DNA from: an uncultured Mucilaginibacter sp.
GTDB lineage: Bacteria; Bacteroidota; Bacteroidia; Sphingobacteriales; Sphingobacteriaceae
DNA length: 64,000 bases
Assembly: GCA_913775265.1 (NCBI GenBank)
Contig: CAJYJH010000010.1
Location: 124,001-188,000 of the forward strand
Direction: 5' to 3'
Shown one piece after another: positions 37,084 to 45,625 of the stretch. A program made the translations under genes and the position numbers. How positions within the stretch are numbered: the stretch's first letter is position 1; every line of letters starts with the position of its first letter. Below the pieces are notes generated by a model. That model was given only the letters and a program-made list of their open reading frames with translations, did not search any database and was not told where the DNA came from.

Positions 37084-38015
37084 AAAATAACATACTCATC
37101 GTTGATGATCTGCATTTAATCTTTATTGAACAAGTGGAAGCCTTGGGTTACACTTGCGACTACCAACCAACAATTAAGTTAGAGGAAGCACTGGCTATCT
37201 TACCTCAATATGAGGGTTTGGTGATCCGATCTAAGTTTCAGGTAATGGCTGGGATTATTGACATGGCTGCCAATCTCCGCTTTATTGCACGCGCCGGTGC
37301 CGGCATGGACAATATTGATGAAGCTTACGCCATAAAAAAAGGCATTACATTAATTAACGCGCCCGAAGGGAATATGGATGCTGTTGGCGAGCATGCCATT
37401 GGCTTGCTGCTATCACTCATGAATAATTTAAACCGTGGCGATGCCGAGATACGCGATGGCCTATGGCAGCGAGAGGCTAACCGTGGTTACGAACTGAAAG
37501 GCCGCACCGTTGGCATTATAGGCTATGGGCACATGGGGCAAAGCTTTGCCCGTAAGCTTCAAGGTTTTGAGGTAAACGTGATTGCTTACGATAAATATAA
37601 AACTGGCTTCAGCGATATTTATGCCCGCGAAGTAAGCATGGAAGAGATTGTAAAACATAGCGACGTGTTAAGTTTGCATATACCGCTAACTTCGGAAACC
37701 AAGGGATTAGTAAACGATGAGTACCTTTTTCATTTTAAAAAGCCCATATTTTTATTGAATACATCGCGTGGCCAGGTTGTTGAAACTCAGGCAGTGTTAA
37801 ACGGTATTACACAAGGTAAAATATTAGGTGCTGGACTGGATGTATTAGAAACAGAAAAATTTCCGGCACTGGCAGAGCAGCCTTGGTTTGAGGAATTAAA
37901 AAACAGCGAAAAAGTGATTTTAAACCCTCACGTAGCCGGCTGGACCGTTGAGTCGTACCGCAAGATTAGCGAGGTAATGGCGGCCAAAATAAAAAATTTG
38001 GATATTCAAACTTAA
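37080..38015 (+). CDS. D-2-hydroxyacid dehydrogenase (PGDH-like)
   Basis: A 311-residue NAD-dependent dehydrogenase. The nucleotide motif is GIIGYGHMGQSFARK (about 145-159). The catalytic Arg lies in LNTSRGQVVE, the Glu in DVLETEKFP and the His in LNPHVAGWT. It resembles 3-phosphoglycerate dehydrogenase without the regulatory ACT domain, so a serine-synthesis role is possible but unproven. It starts with TTG overlapping the rsmA stop and ends before a hairpin terminator. Confidence 0.92.
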   Translation: MKNNILIVDDLHLIFIEQVEALGYTCDYQPTIKLEEALAILPQYEGLVIRSKFQVMAGIIDMAANLRFIARAGAGMDNIDEAYAIKKGITLINAPEGNMDAVGEHAIGLLLSLMNNLNRGDAEIRDGLWQREANRGYELKGRTVGIIGYGHMGQSFARKLQGFEVNVIAYDKYKTGFSDIYAREVSMEEIVKHSDVLSLHIPLTSETKGLVNDEYLFHFKKPIFLLNTSRGQVVETQAVLNGITQGKILGAGLDVLETEKFPALAEQPWFEELKNSEKVILNPHVAGWTVESYRKISEVMAAKIKNLDIQT

Positions 38016-38040
38016 ATATCCTATCTTCGTTTTTATACCA

Positions 38041-38087
38041 AGCAAGACTATGCAAGCTTAAGGGCTCACATAGTCTTGTTTGTTTTT
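38041..38087 (+). terminator. Terminator of the rsmA operon
   Basis: CAAGACTATG (38043-38052) and CATAGTCTTG (38069-38078) pair with a 16-nt loop, followed by TTTGTTTTT. Confidence 0.8.
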
Positions 38088-38098
38088 AATAGCTGTCG

Positions 38099-38135
38099 CG
38101 TCCTTCTTATAACCACAGGAAGGGCGGTTTTTTTT
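38099..38135 (+). terminator. Second hairpin with long T run before greA
   Basis: CGTCCTTC (38099-38106) and GAAGGGCG (38119-38126) pair (one G-U) and are followed by a G and nine T. It stands 43 nt before the greA ATG and could be a tandem terminator or an attenuator. Confidence 0.7.
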
Positions 38136-38177
38136 GATAGCTAATGAATCAAATATCTATTTAAAATTTGTGTGTTT

Positions 38178-38651
38178 ATGGCAGATGTTGCTTACTATAC
38201 CAAAGAGGGTTTAGAAAAATTAAAAGAAGAATTACAACAGTTAAAAACTTCGGGACGTGCACAAATAGCAAAAGCTATTGCCGAAGCACGCGATAAAGGC
38301 GACCTTTCGGAAAATGCTGAATATGATGCAGCTAAAGAGGCCCAAGGCCACCACGAAACTAAGATTGCCAAGCTGGAAGAAACTTTAGCCAATGCCCGTA
38401 TCCTGGATGAATCTAAAATGGATACTTCGAAAGTATTGGCTTTATCTATTGTAAAAATTAAAAATACTAAAAACGGCGCTACCATGAGTTACCAACTGGT
38501 ATCTGAAAGCGAAGCCGACCTAAAAGCTGGTAAAATTTCGGTAAGCTCTCCTATTGCCAAAGGCTTATTGGGTAAAAAAGTAGGTGATAAAACCGAGATT
38601 ATGGTGCCCGCCGGTAAAATGGAATTCGAGATTTTAGAAATCAGCCGGTAG
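38178..38651 (+). CDS. greA: Transcription elongation factor GreA
   Basis: A 157-residue factor that rescues backtracked RNA polymerase by stimulating transcript cleavage. The N-terminal coiled coil (ADVAYYTKEGLEKLKEELQQ onward) carries the acidic tip DKGDLSENAEYDAAKEAQ, and the C-terminal FKBP-like domain ends SPIAKGLLGKKVGD. ATG 38178 is the start; a GTG two codons earlier is less likely. Confidence 0.97.
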   Translation: MADVAYYTKEGLEKLKEELQQLKTSGRAQIAKAIAEARDKGDLSENAEYDAAKEAQGHHETKIAKLEETLANARILDESKMDTSKVLALSIVKIKNTKNGATMSYQLVSESEADLKAGKISVSSPIAKGLLGKKVGDKTEIMVPAGKMEFEILEISR

Positions 38652-38664
38652 TAGGTTTGTAGCT

Positions 38665-38723
38665 AATAAGTTATTGAGTTATTAGGTTGCTTTTGCAAAC
38701 AATTAGTAGCTCAATAACTTATT
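38665..38723. repeat. Inverted repeat between greA and the HIT gene
   Basis: AATAAGTTATTGAG (38665-38678) and CTCAATAACTTATT (38710-38723) are perfect 14-bp arms with a 31-nt loop. No T run follows. The word GTTATTAG is repeated in the loop. Confidence 0.75.
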
Positions 38724-38752
38724 ATACCCAATAACTAATCATCCTCAATCCT

Positions 38753-39154
38753 ATGTCAAGCATTTTTTCGAAGATAGTAGCAGGCGAGATACCAGCTTAT
38801 AAAGTAGCTGAAAGCATTGATTTTCTGGCCTTCTTAGATATCAATCCTTTGGCCGAAGGCCATGTGTTAGTGATACCGAAGAAAGAAGTAGATTACTTAT
38901 TTGATTTGGATGACGAGCTGTACACCGGCTTACAAATGTTTGCCAAAATTGTAGCTACAGCTATGAAACAGGTGATACCATGTAAACGCATTGGCGTTGC
39001 GGTTATCGGGCTTGAAGTTCCGCATGTACACATTCACCTCATCCCACTGAACGAGGTAGGCGACTTAAACTTCTCGCGTCCTAAACTGACCTTTACTCCC
39101 GAGCAACTGGAAGCAACCGCTGAAAAGATTAAAGAAGCTTTGAGGGAAGAATAA
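38753..39154 (+). CDS. HIT family nucleotide-binding protein
   Basis: A 133-residue HINT-like protein. The active-site motif is HVHIHLIP (about residues 93-100), and the opening SIFSKIVAGEIPAYKVAE is typical. Such proteins hydrolyse purine nucleoside phosphoramidates or bind nucleotides. It is separated from greA by a hairpin and converges on ruvC. Confidence 0.96.
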   Translation: MSSIFSKIVAGEIPAYKVAESIDFLAFLDINPLAEGHVLVIPKKEVDYLFDLDDELYTGLQMFAKIVATAMKQVIPCKRIGVAVIGLEVPHVHIHLIPLNEVGDLNFSRPKLTFTPEQLEATAEKIKEALREE

Positions 39155-39168
39155 CTCTTGATAGAAAC

Positions 39169-39297
39169 AAGAGCCAAGAACCAGGATTTATAAACATAGA
39201 ATAGCCTGAAGCAATAAACAAGACTCAAAGCTCAAGTAGCGTAAGTTTCGAATTGATATGCGCTTACTCTTGGCTCTTGATTCTTGGCTCTTGATTC
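39169..39297. repeat. Tandem and inverted repeat between the HIT gene and ruvC
   Basis: The 14-bp unit CTTGGCTCTTGATT occurs twice in tandem (39269-39282 and 39283-39296). AAGAGCCAAGAA at 39169-39180 is the inverse of TTCTTGGCTCTT at 39281-39292, so the spacer can fold on itself. The tandem units also code the last residues of ruvC. Confidence 0.85.
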
Positions 39298-39871
39298 TTA
39301 ATCCCCACTACCCTTTTGTTGTTTTCTTTCACGAAAGATTCCCAGCCTGAGTAGCTGATTTTACTGCCACGCCCGGTAGTTATTTTCTGGAAGCTGTGGC
39401 AAACGGCTACGGCCAATCCGTCGGTAGCATCTAAAAATTCGGGGGTTTCTTTAAAATTGAGCAGGCGTTGCAACATAGCTGCTACCTGTTCTTTGGTAGC
39501 ATTACCGTTGCCGGTGATAGCCTGTTTTATTTTACGGGGCGAATACTCATTTACCGGAATGTTGCGTGATAACGCTGCAGCAATGGCCGTTCCCTGTGCC
39601 CTGCCCAATTTTAGCATTACCTGTATGTTTTTGCCGTAAAAGGGAGCCTCAATAGCTAAGGTGTCCGGGTTATAGCCATCTATCAAGGCAATGGTCTTTT
39701 CAAAAATTCGTTGTAGTTTCAGCATGTGATCATCAGCGCCGCCGGGTATTTAACTACGCCGAGGCTCAGCAACTCCAGTTTAGAGCCGGTTTCTTTAATC
39801 ACCCCATACCCCATTACGGCAGTTCCGGGGTCAATACCTAATATAATACGTTCCTTGAGCGGCTGTTGCAA
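39264..39871 (-). pseudogene. ruvC: Holliday junction resolvase RuvC, frameshifted
   Basis: The two halves of RuvC lie in different frames. From TTG 39871 the first gives [19 protein letters not shown] with the first catalytic Asp, up to LGVVKYPA. The second continues as [30 protein letters not shown] (catalytic Glu) and [14 protein letters not shown] (catalytic Asp). One base is missing within the GC-rich stretch at about 39745-39757. With it restored the protein would be 202 residues, all active-site residues present. The C-terminal tail [11 protein letters not shown] comes from an intergenic repeat. Loss of ruvC would be costly, so a read error is a real alternative. Confidence 0.88.
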
Positions 39872-39882
39872 TTTCACAAATA

Positions 39883-39890
39883 CAAAGATA
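39883..39890 (-). promoter_or_regulatory. -7 promoter element of ruvC
   Basis: TATCTTTG on the minus strand lies 11 nt before TTG 39871. It supports a full-length ruvC starting there. Confidence 0.6.
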
Positions 39891-39898
39891 GGCTTTAC

Positions 39899-40534
39899 TT
39901 AAGCACCGCTTTGTAATATCTCCAAATAATCGGTCCGGCTAATAAACTGCGCGCCCATGCTCTCTAAATGTTCAGTATGCATCTGGCAGTCTATGAGTTG
40001 ATACTGCTCCTGCTGGCACAAAAAAATCAGCGCCGCTTTAGAGGCATTGCTTACACGGCTAAACATACTTTCGCCGCAAAACACGTGATCAACATGCACA
40101 CCATATAGTCCACCCACCAATTCATCCTGCTGCCAAACCTCATAAGAATTTGCCAAACCCGACCGATGTAAGTTGATGTAGGCTTGCTGCATATCGTCGG
40201 TGATCCAGGTGCCGTCCTGCCCTTCGCGCGGCATTTGCGAACAGGCCTTAATTACCTGCTCAAAAGCCTGATTTTTGGTAATGCTAAACCGACCGGAACG
40301 CGTAACCTGCCTCATGCTTTTACTGATTTTGATTTGATCGGGATAAAGCACAAAACGCTCATGCGGCGAGTACCATAAAATAGGCGTATCATCACTATAC
40401 CACGGGAAGATGCCGTGTTGATAGGCTAAAAGCAAACGATCAACAGATAAATCCCCACCTACGGCCAGCAGTCCATCAGATTCGGCCAGTTCAGGATCTG
40501 GAAAAACAAGCCGATCATCCAATCTAAAAATCAT
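39899..40534 (-). CDS. aat: Leucyl/phenylalanyl-tRNA-protein transferase
   Basis: A 211-residue enzyme that adds Leu or Phe to proteins with N-terminal Arg or Lys, marking them for ClpAP. Motifs are FPDPELAESDGLLAVGGDLS, YQHGIFPWYSDD, ILWYSPHERFVLYPD and GLYGVHVDHVFCGESMFSR. Length is usual. It ends 28 nt before the ruvC start on the same strand. Confidence 0.97.
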   Translation of the reverse strand: MIFRLDDRLVFPDPELAESDGLLAVGGDLSVDRLLLAYQHGIFPWYSDDTPILWYSPHERFVLYPDQIKISKSMRQVTRSGRFSITKNQAFEQVIKACSQMPREGQDGTWITDDMQQAYINLHRSGLANSYEVWQQDELVGGLYGVHVDHVFCGESMFSRVSNASKAALIFLCQQEQYQLIDCQMHTEHLESMGAQFISRTDYLEILQSGA

Positions 40535-40603
40535 GCTGTAAAGATACGTGTATTCGGGTTTGTAAGCGCCGAATGTGAACCATTGCAGGTAAGTGTAAAT
40601 AGA

Positions 40604-40630
40604 GATGCCATCCGTTAAACAGATGGCATC
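40604..40630 (-). terminator. Hairpin after the sugar transferase gene
   Basis: GATGCCATC (40604-40612) and GATGGCATC (40622-40630) pair with a 9-nt loop, 36 nt past the stop at 40666. The trailing sequence is only weakly U-rich. Confidence 0.55.
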
Positions 40631-40665
40631 AGATTACTTAGTAAGCTATAATTAAGTAAACAGTG

Positions 40666-41874
40666 TTAAACACTTTCTTTTTGCAGTAACGCCGGGATGG
40701 TTTTGAGTATTAGCCTTACATCATTAGCCAGGCTATGATTTTCGGCATAAACATTATCTAACATCAGGCGTTCTTCTTCGCTCATATCTCCTTTACCACG
40801 CTTTTCTACCTGCCATAAGCCTGTAATGCCGGCCGGTGCATGAAAGCGTAATGCATATTTATCAGTAGTCAGTTTTTCGGCTTCGTACAAAGGCAACGGG
40901 CGGTTACCCACAATACTCATATCGCCTATAAACACATTCCATAATTGCGGCAATTCATCAATACTGGTGTTACGGATAAAGTTGCCTATACGGGTGATAC
41001 GTGGGTCGTTTTTAATTTTGAAAAAAGCAGAGCCTGCGCTTGATTTTTTAGTATCCATGTACTCGCGCTCGCACCAGTGCACTTCATCAGCATAGATAGG
41101 AAACTGACATTTACCAGCCGATGCACAATCAGCACACAAGATCGAGGTATTTTCAATGACTTCTTTTTCTTCCGGTGCCTTTTTAGCTGCCGCGTCCGTA
41201 TCGTACTGGTTCAGGTGCTTCAAATCTTTTAACCGCTGATCGGCATTTACATACATCGATCTGAATTTGTAAAACTTAAAAACCTGGTAGCCTGTACCTA
41301 CGCGCAAAGAGTAATAAAAAGCAGGGCCTTTTGATTCCAGCCTGATGAGCAAGTAAATGATTAAAAACAGCGGCGATAACATTAACAGCGCCATTCCAGA
41401 AAAGAACATATCAAAAATCCGTTTTCCTGAAGGCACTTTGTATAATGCCTGTGCACGTTTACTTACCGATTGACGAATGGATTTCCAATGCTCAATTAAA
41501 AAGTTTACGCGGGCCTCAATGTTTTTAATGTTTGCAGGCATACAAAACGCATCAGCCACGCCGGCACTTAGTGCCAGATCGCGCAGATTATTATTGAAAT
41601 GATTTACAATTAAAAAGAAGGGCACATCAGGCATCTGGTTCTTTTTCAAAGTATCAAGCAAAGTAACACCCGATGATGCCAGCACCTCATCCTGCGATAT
41701 AATAGCTACAATATTTAATTTATTGCTTTGCCATTCGGAAAACAACTGCATACCATTTTTAAAATGCATCAATTGCCTGTCCTGAAAGTTACAATTGTTG
41801 ATGGACATGGTAAGCTCATCGCTGAAACTTACCAGTGCAATTACTTCGCGGTCGGCCGGAACAATATTCATCAT
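40666..41874 (-). CDS. Priming sugar transferase with degenerate receiver domain and four-cysteine insertion
   Basis: A 402-residue protein. Residues 1-130 resemble a response-regulator receiver, but the phosphorylation-site Asp is replaced near IISQDE and the conserved Lys is lost at CMPANIK. A transmembrane helix (about 152-176) leads the polyprenyl-phosphate sugar-1-phosphate transferase domain: [51 protein letters not shown]. Between the two motif blocks is an insertion with Cys at 247, 250, 256 and 268, a possible metal site. It starts exopolysaccharide assembly at the inner membrane and lies 1 nt after the receiver gene. Confidence 0.9.
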   Translation of the reverse strand: MMNIVPADREVIALVSFSDELTMSINNCNFQDRQLMHFKNGMQLFSEWQSNKLNIVAIISQDEVLASSGVTLLDTLKKNQMPDVPFFLIVNHFNNNLRDLALSAGVADAFCMPANIKNIEARVNFLIEHWKSIRQSVSKRAQALYKVPSGKRIFDMFFSGMALLMLSPLFLIIYLLIRLESKGPAFYYSLRVGTGYQVFKFYKFRSMYVNADQRLKDLKHLNQYDTDAAAKKAPEEKEVIENTSILCADCASAGKCQFPIYADEVHWCEREYMDTKKSSAGSAFFKIKNDPRITRIGNFIRNTSIDELPQLWNVFIGDMSIVGNRPLPLYEAEKLTTDKYALRFHAPAGITGLWQVEKRGKGDMSEEERLMLDNVYAENHSLANDVRLILKTIPALLQKESV

Positions 41875-41875
41875 G

Positions 41876-42346
41876 TTATATGGCTACTTGTTTACCAATG
41901 CGGCGTAAGATGGCACGTATGCGGGCCTCGAGTTCGGCAGGGTTAAACGGCTTTACAATAAAATCGTCGGCACCGCGGTTTAGGCAGCGGATACGCACTT
42001 CTGAGCTATCTTCGCCTGATACAATGATCACCGGGATTGATTTAAAGAAGTCGCTGCTGCTGATTTGCTGAACAAAATCCAAACCGCTCAAATTAGGCGT
42101 ATTTAAATCTGATATTACCAAATCAGGAATATTTCCGTTCTGTAAAAAGGTAAGCGCTTCAAGGGCCGACGGGCAGATCTCAATTTCGTAGGCTTTGCCT
42201 AAAAATCTTTTCATGATCAGCTGCATGTAATTATCGTCTTCAATGATCAGTATCTTGGTTTGCCCTGAGTTTGAAAATCCCATAGTATTGGATTGAGTAA
42301 TTTTAACTTTGTTTGTGCTTAATCGACTGTTAGGGATAGGTAGCAT
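41876..42346 (-). CDS. Stand-alone response regulator receiver protein
   Basis: A 156-residue protein made of one receiver domain. The acidic pair lies in ILIIEDDNYMQLIMKRF, the phosphoacceptor Asp in LVISDLNTPNLSGL, and the Lys in FIVKPFNPAEL. No output domain is present, so it must act by contact, as in CheY or Spo0F. It is 1 nt upstream of the sugar transferase, which carries a degenerate receiver, so control of polysaccharide priming is inferred. The start may instead be the inner ATG at 42283. Confidence 0.9.
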   Translation of the reverse strand: MLPIPNSRLSTNKVKITQSNTMGFSNSGQTKILIIEDDNYMQLIMKRFLGKAYEIEICPSALEALTFLQNGNIPDLVISDLNTPNLSGLDFVQQISSSDFFKSIPVIIVSGEDSSEVRIRCLNRGADDFIVKPFNPAELEARIRAILRRIGKQVAI

Positions 42347-42407
42347 AGTTATTATATGTGCCCTGTTACGGTTGGTTTGCTTAAATGTTCTGATTTATAG
42401 TAAAGAG

Positions 42408-43205
42408 CTATGAAATAAATACCCGTTTAAGGCGCTTTATGGTACCTTTCCATAACCCACCATCTATTTGTATACGGCGATCGGTGGTCCACACAATAGC
42501 CACCGGGTTATCCACCCTACACATATCACCGAAATTTTTATTTTTAAGCTTCAGCGCTAAAAAACCGTCTTCGTTAGTACCGGGCGGATGATTAAAGCCA
42601 TCAACCTGCAAACCCTCAGCACGCCTGAAACCTGAATTAAATCCGTAAACATTTACCGCCTCGTTTTTAAAATACTTGTTATATAGCCGGGTAAAATCAG
42701 ACAGATACTCGTAAAAGAAATAAGTAAACCTACCTGTTTTACCCACCGGGATGAATGAAAACCGGCCGTAGGTAATGGCCACTTTACGATCTTCGGCGGC
42801 CAACGGTTTAACCATCTCTTCAATCCAGTGCTTAGGGTAAATAGTATCGGCATCAGCATTCAATATAAATTTACCTTTTGCGTGAGCCAGGCCTGCATTG
42901 CGTGCCGGTGTGATGCCCTGCGTAGTTTCGAGTATACAGTTTACACCACAGGCTTTTACCAATGCCTCGGTATCATCTTTGGAGTTATTGTTAACTACAA
43001 TAATTTCAACCGACCACTGGGTCTCGTTACTGCACAGCGAAGCCAAGGTTTGAACGATGGTTGCCTCCTCATTATAGGCAGGCATTACAATAGACACATC
43101 GGGGTTGCCTTTGTACAGTTTTTGGTAAGCCTCTTTTACCTGCTGAGGATCTTGCTTTTTATAGTAGTAGTTACCAATATAAGCAGGTATAGCAATGGGT
43201 CTCAT
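42408..43205 (-). CDS. Family 2 glycosyltransferase
   Basis: A 265-residue GT-A enzyme. Key parts are DVSIVMPAYNEEATIVQTLA, VVNNNSKDDTEALVK and the metal-binding NADADTIYPKHW; FNSGFRRAEGLQV and NHPPGTNEDGFLALKL follow. There is no membrane helix. It probably transfers a sugar during exopolysaccharide synthesis with the two genes downstream on the same strand. ATG 43205 is preferred to TTG 43241. Confidence 0.92.
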   Translation of the reverse strand: MRPIAIPAYIGNYYYKKQDPQQVKEAYQKLYKGNPDVSIVMPAYNEEATIVQTLASLCSNETQWSVEIIVVNNNSKDDTEALVKACGVNCILETTQGITPARNAGLAHAKGKFILNADADTIYPKHWIEEMVKPLAAEDRKVAITYGRFSFIPVGKTGRFTYFFYEYLSDFTRLYNKYFKNEAVNVYGFNSGFRRAEGLQVDGFNHPPGTNEDGFLALKLKNKNFGDMCRVDNPVAIVWTTDRRIQIDGGLWKGTIKRLKRVFIS

Positions 43206-43403
43206 ATAACCGATGGATGTTTTGTTATGCTGTATAATCAATAGTGTTAGTTAGAAACGGGTGACTTTAGATGTAAAAACAACTATTTTACCTGTTTTTA
43301 TTCCTTATACGTAAGATTTAAAATAAGTTGCAACTTTTTGTTTATTGATAGTAAGCGATTTGAAGAAGCAACGCACCTTACCTGTGCATTTACAAATAAT
43401 GCC

Positions 43404-43411
43404 TACTTTTG
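43404..43411 (+). promoter_or_regulatory. -7 promoter element of surE
   Basis: TACTTTTG matches TAnnTTTG and ends 6 nt before ATG 43418, so the transcript is likely leaderless. It overlaps TTG 43409, which is therefore not the start. Confidence 0.65.
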
Positions 43412-43417
43412 CAGCCT

Positions 43418-44185
43418 ATGAAAAAGCAGCAACCCACTATTTTGGTAGTAAACGACGACGGCATTACAGCGCCTGGCATCAAAGCCCTGATTGAAGCCAT
43501 GCAGCAATTAGGCCGGGTAGTGGTGGTAGCACCGGATAGTCCGCAATCGGGCATGGGTCATGCTATTACCATTGGCAAACCGTTGCGTTTGGATGCTGTT
43601 GATTTGTATAAAGGCGTAGAAATGTACAAGTGCTCGGGGACACCGGTCGATTGCGTTAAGCTGGCCGTAAACCGTATATTTAAGGGCCAAAAACCTGATT
43701 TATGTGTATCGGGTATAAACCACGGACTAAATAACTCTATTAATGTACTTTACTCCGGCACCATGTCGGCAGCGGTAGAAGGTGCAATTGAAGGCATACC
43801 GTCCATCGGTTTTTCGCTGGATGATTATACCCAGCAAGCAGATTTTACTCCATCCATCCCGTACGTTAAAAAGATTGCTACACAGGTATTAAACCATGGT
43901 TTGCCGGCAGGTACGTTGCTCAATGTCAACTTCCCAAAGGGCGACTCTTTAAAAGGAATTAAAATTTGCAGGCAGGCACAAGGCAAATGGGCCGAAGAAT
44001 TTGATGAGCGCCTTGATCCATATCAGCGCCCGTATTATTGGCTTACCGGTGTTTTCCAGTTAAATGATCAGGGTGAGGATACTGACGTATGGGCATTGGA
44101 TAATAACTATGCATCGGTAGTTCCGGTACAGTTTGATATGACGGCACACCACGCCATTGCGGCATTAAATAACTGGAAACTATAA
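43418..44185 (+). CDS. surE: 5'/3'-nucleotidase SurE
   Basis: A 255-residue metal-dependent nucleotidase. The metal site lies in ILVVNDDGITAPGI near the N-terminus, and Asn in SGINHGLNNSINVLYSGT belongs to the same site. Length is typical. ATG 43418 gives the usual family start and agrees with the promoter. It converges on the PAS gene. Confidence 0.97.
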   Translation: MKKQQPTILVVNDDGITAPGIKALIEAMQQLGRVVVVAPDSPQSGMGHAITIGKPLRLDAVDLYKGVEMYKCSGTPVDCVKLAVNRIFKGQKPDLCVSGINHGLNNSINVLYSGTMSAAVEGAIEGIPSIGFSLDDYTQQADFTPSIPYVKKIATQVLNHGLPAGTLLNVNFPKGDSLKGIKICRQAQGKWAEEFDERLDPYQRPYYWLTGVFQLNDQGEDTDVWALDNNYASVVPVQFDMTAHHAIAALNNWKL

Positions 44186-44204
44186 CGGAGCTAATGGGTG
44201 GCAC

Positions 44205-44843
44205 CTACTCTACTTCCTGGTAACCGCCCACTGTTTGGCTGCCATCCTTAATCAAAAAGCTGTTAAATTCCTGGTTTAGCTCGGCGCAGCTCTGCCTTAA
44301 CATGTGAATGATGAACTTACTGGTGTCGTCCATCTGGCTGGCATCCAGTATATCTACCAATCCAATAATATTAGCCAAAGGTCTTCTTAACAGATGTGAT
44401 TGCTTATAAGCCACATCTCGCAATGTTGAGGTTAAAAATTTGATGTGATCCTGCCTCGATTCAAAATCGGTAATATCGTAACCTATTCCTATAAAGCCAT
44501 CAATACTGCCATCAGACAGCAAATTTGCCTTAAAATCCCACTGAGTGATAATATATCCGCCCTTACCATTCAGCTTGCGCAGTGTAACCTGGAAACTTTC
44601 GTGAGGGTGGGCCAAACATTGCATACTGGTTTGGTAAGCTAAATCATGATCATCAGGATGTAGCGCAGCTGATGCAGGCCTTCTTGCTTTATCTTTGTAA
44701 AAGCCTGCATACTTATCTAAAAAGTAATCGTTGATGTACGCATAATCACCCTTTGGATCAACCAATACCAAATAGTAAGTCCGTGATGATTTTAACAGAT
44801 CAACAACATACTGAAAGGTACTTAAAGGCGATTGAGTAGTCAT
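44205..44843 (-). CDS. PAS protein with histidine-kinase-like dimerisation helix but no ATPase domain
   Basis: A 212-residue cytoplasmic protein. A PAS domain spans about 15-125 (YYLVLVDPKGDYAYINDYFL, GFIGIGYDITDFESRQ). It is followed by a DHp-like helix with YKQSHLLRRPLANIIGLVDI, where His150 stands in the position phosphorylated in kinases. The protein ends about 60 residues later with no catalytic ATP-binding domain. It may be an accessory phosphotransfer or dimerisation protein, or a truncated kinase. No frame downstream restores an ATPase domain. Confidence 0.85.
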   Translation of the reverse strand: MTTQSPLSTFQYVVDLLKSSRTYYLVLVDPKGDYAYINDYFLDKYAGFYKDKARRPASAALHPDDHDLAYQTSMQCLAHPHESFQVTLRKLNGKGGYIITQWDFKANLLSDGSIDGFIGIGYDITDFESRQDHIKFLTSTLRDVAYKQSHLLRRPLANIIGLVDILDASQMDDTSKFIIHMLRQSCAELNQEFNSFLIKDGSQTVGGYQEVE

Positions 44844-44985
44844 AATTGCAGCTTGCTTAATGGCTTTCCGGATTTGAGTAGCGGCTGGTGAATATCCTCT
44901 TGATGCAAAATATTACTCCGGCAAAACCATTTTAACGTAAACAACTACAAGTTGTTTGCTAAGAGCAGCAATTATAACTCAGCGC

Positions 44986-45549
44986 TTACTGTATACTATT
45001 CAAAGACAGATCGATACCTTGCGGCGCACCCTCAATTTTACAGATAAGTGGAAAATCGGGATTGTTGAGTACCCAAAGTTTGGTTTTGCCCTTTTCACTT
45101 ATGGCATAAAACGTATCAATATCTTTACCGTCCAACTGATAAGCCGGTGCGCCTTCTTCTACTTTAAATTTTAAGCCGTTTAGTTCAAAAGCTTTATTAT
45201 CCCGCAGGTTGGAAAAAGTATCTTTAGAAAGAAATGCCAGGGTTTCGTTATCTTTTAATTTGGTTACTTCATCAAAACCGGGTTCGCGGAGTGCCATTTT
45301 GTTACCACTCTGTATAGCTTTAGCCGAAATTTCGAATGTGCCCGTTCCTAAACCATTAATTATCCATTTAATCCTTAGCGGTGCATTTAAGTCTGTAATA
45401 GTAAGCATAGCAGGCAAAGCCTGTCCGAAAGCGCGGGCATATGCAGTGTAATTAAGTACGGTACCATTTTTAATTTGCGGTACCATTTTTTGAGCAAATG
45501 CCGTATAAGCAGACAGAAAGAATAGTGTAACCAAGAGTAACTTTTTCAT
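44986..45549 (-). CDS. Secreted protein of unknown family
   Basis: A 187-residue protein. From ATG 45549 it has a clear signal peptide (LLLVTLFFLSAYTAFAQ), followed by a beta-rich mature part with KNGTVLNYTAYARAFGQALP and LKFKVEEGAPAYQLDGKDID. No cysteine-based lipobox is present, so it is probably periplasmic. I do not recognise the family. It is divergent from the lpxB operon. Confidence 0.8.
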   Translation of the reverse strand: MKKLLLVTLFFLSAYTAFAQKMVPQIKNGTVLNYTAYARAFGQALPAMLTITDLNAPLRIKWIINGLGTGTFEISAKAIQSGNKMALREPGFDEVTKLKDNETLAFLSKDTFSNLRDNKAFELNGLKFKVEEGAPAYQLDGKDIDTFYAISEKGKTKLWVLNNPDFPLICKIEGAPQGIDLSLNSIQ

Positions 45550-45611
45550 AAACTTAAAATTGTCTTTTTTGATACTTGATAAAAATAACATAATAAAGCC
45601 GCCTGTTATTG

Positions 45612-45619
45612 TAAATTTG
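45612..45619 (+). promoter_or_regulatory. -7 promoter element of the lpxB operon
   Basis: TAAATTTG matches TAnnTTTG and ends 6 nt before ATG 45626, again a possible leaderless transcript. Confidence 0.6.
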
Positions 45620-45625
45620 AAAATT

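Noticed and set aside
31636..39297. Short palindromes and tandem repeats as a possible CRISPR array
   Set aside because: Copies are few, spacers are not of constant length and no cas gene is present.
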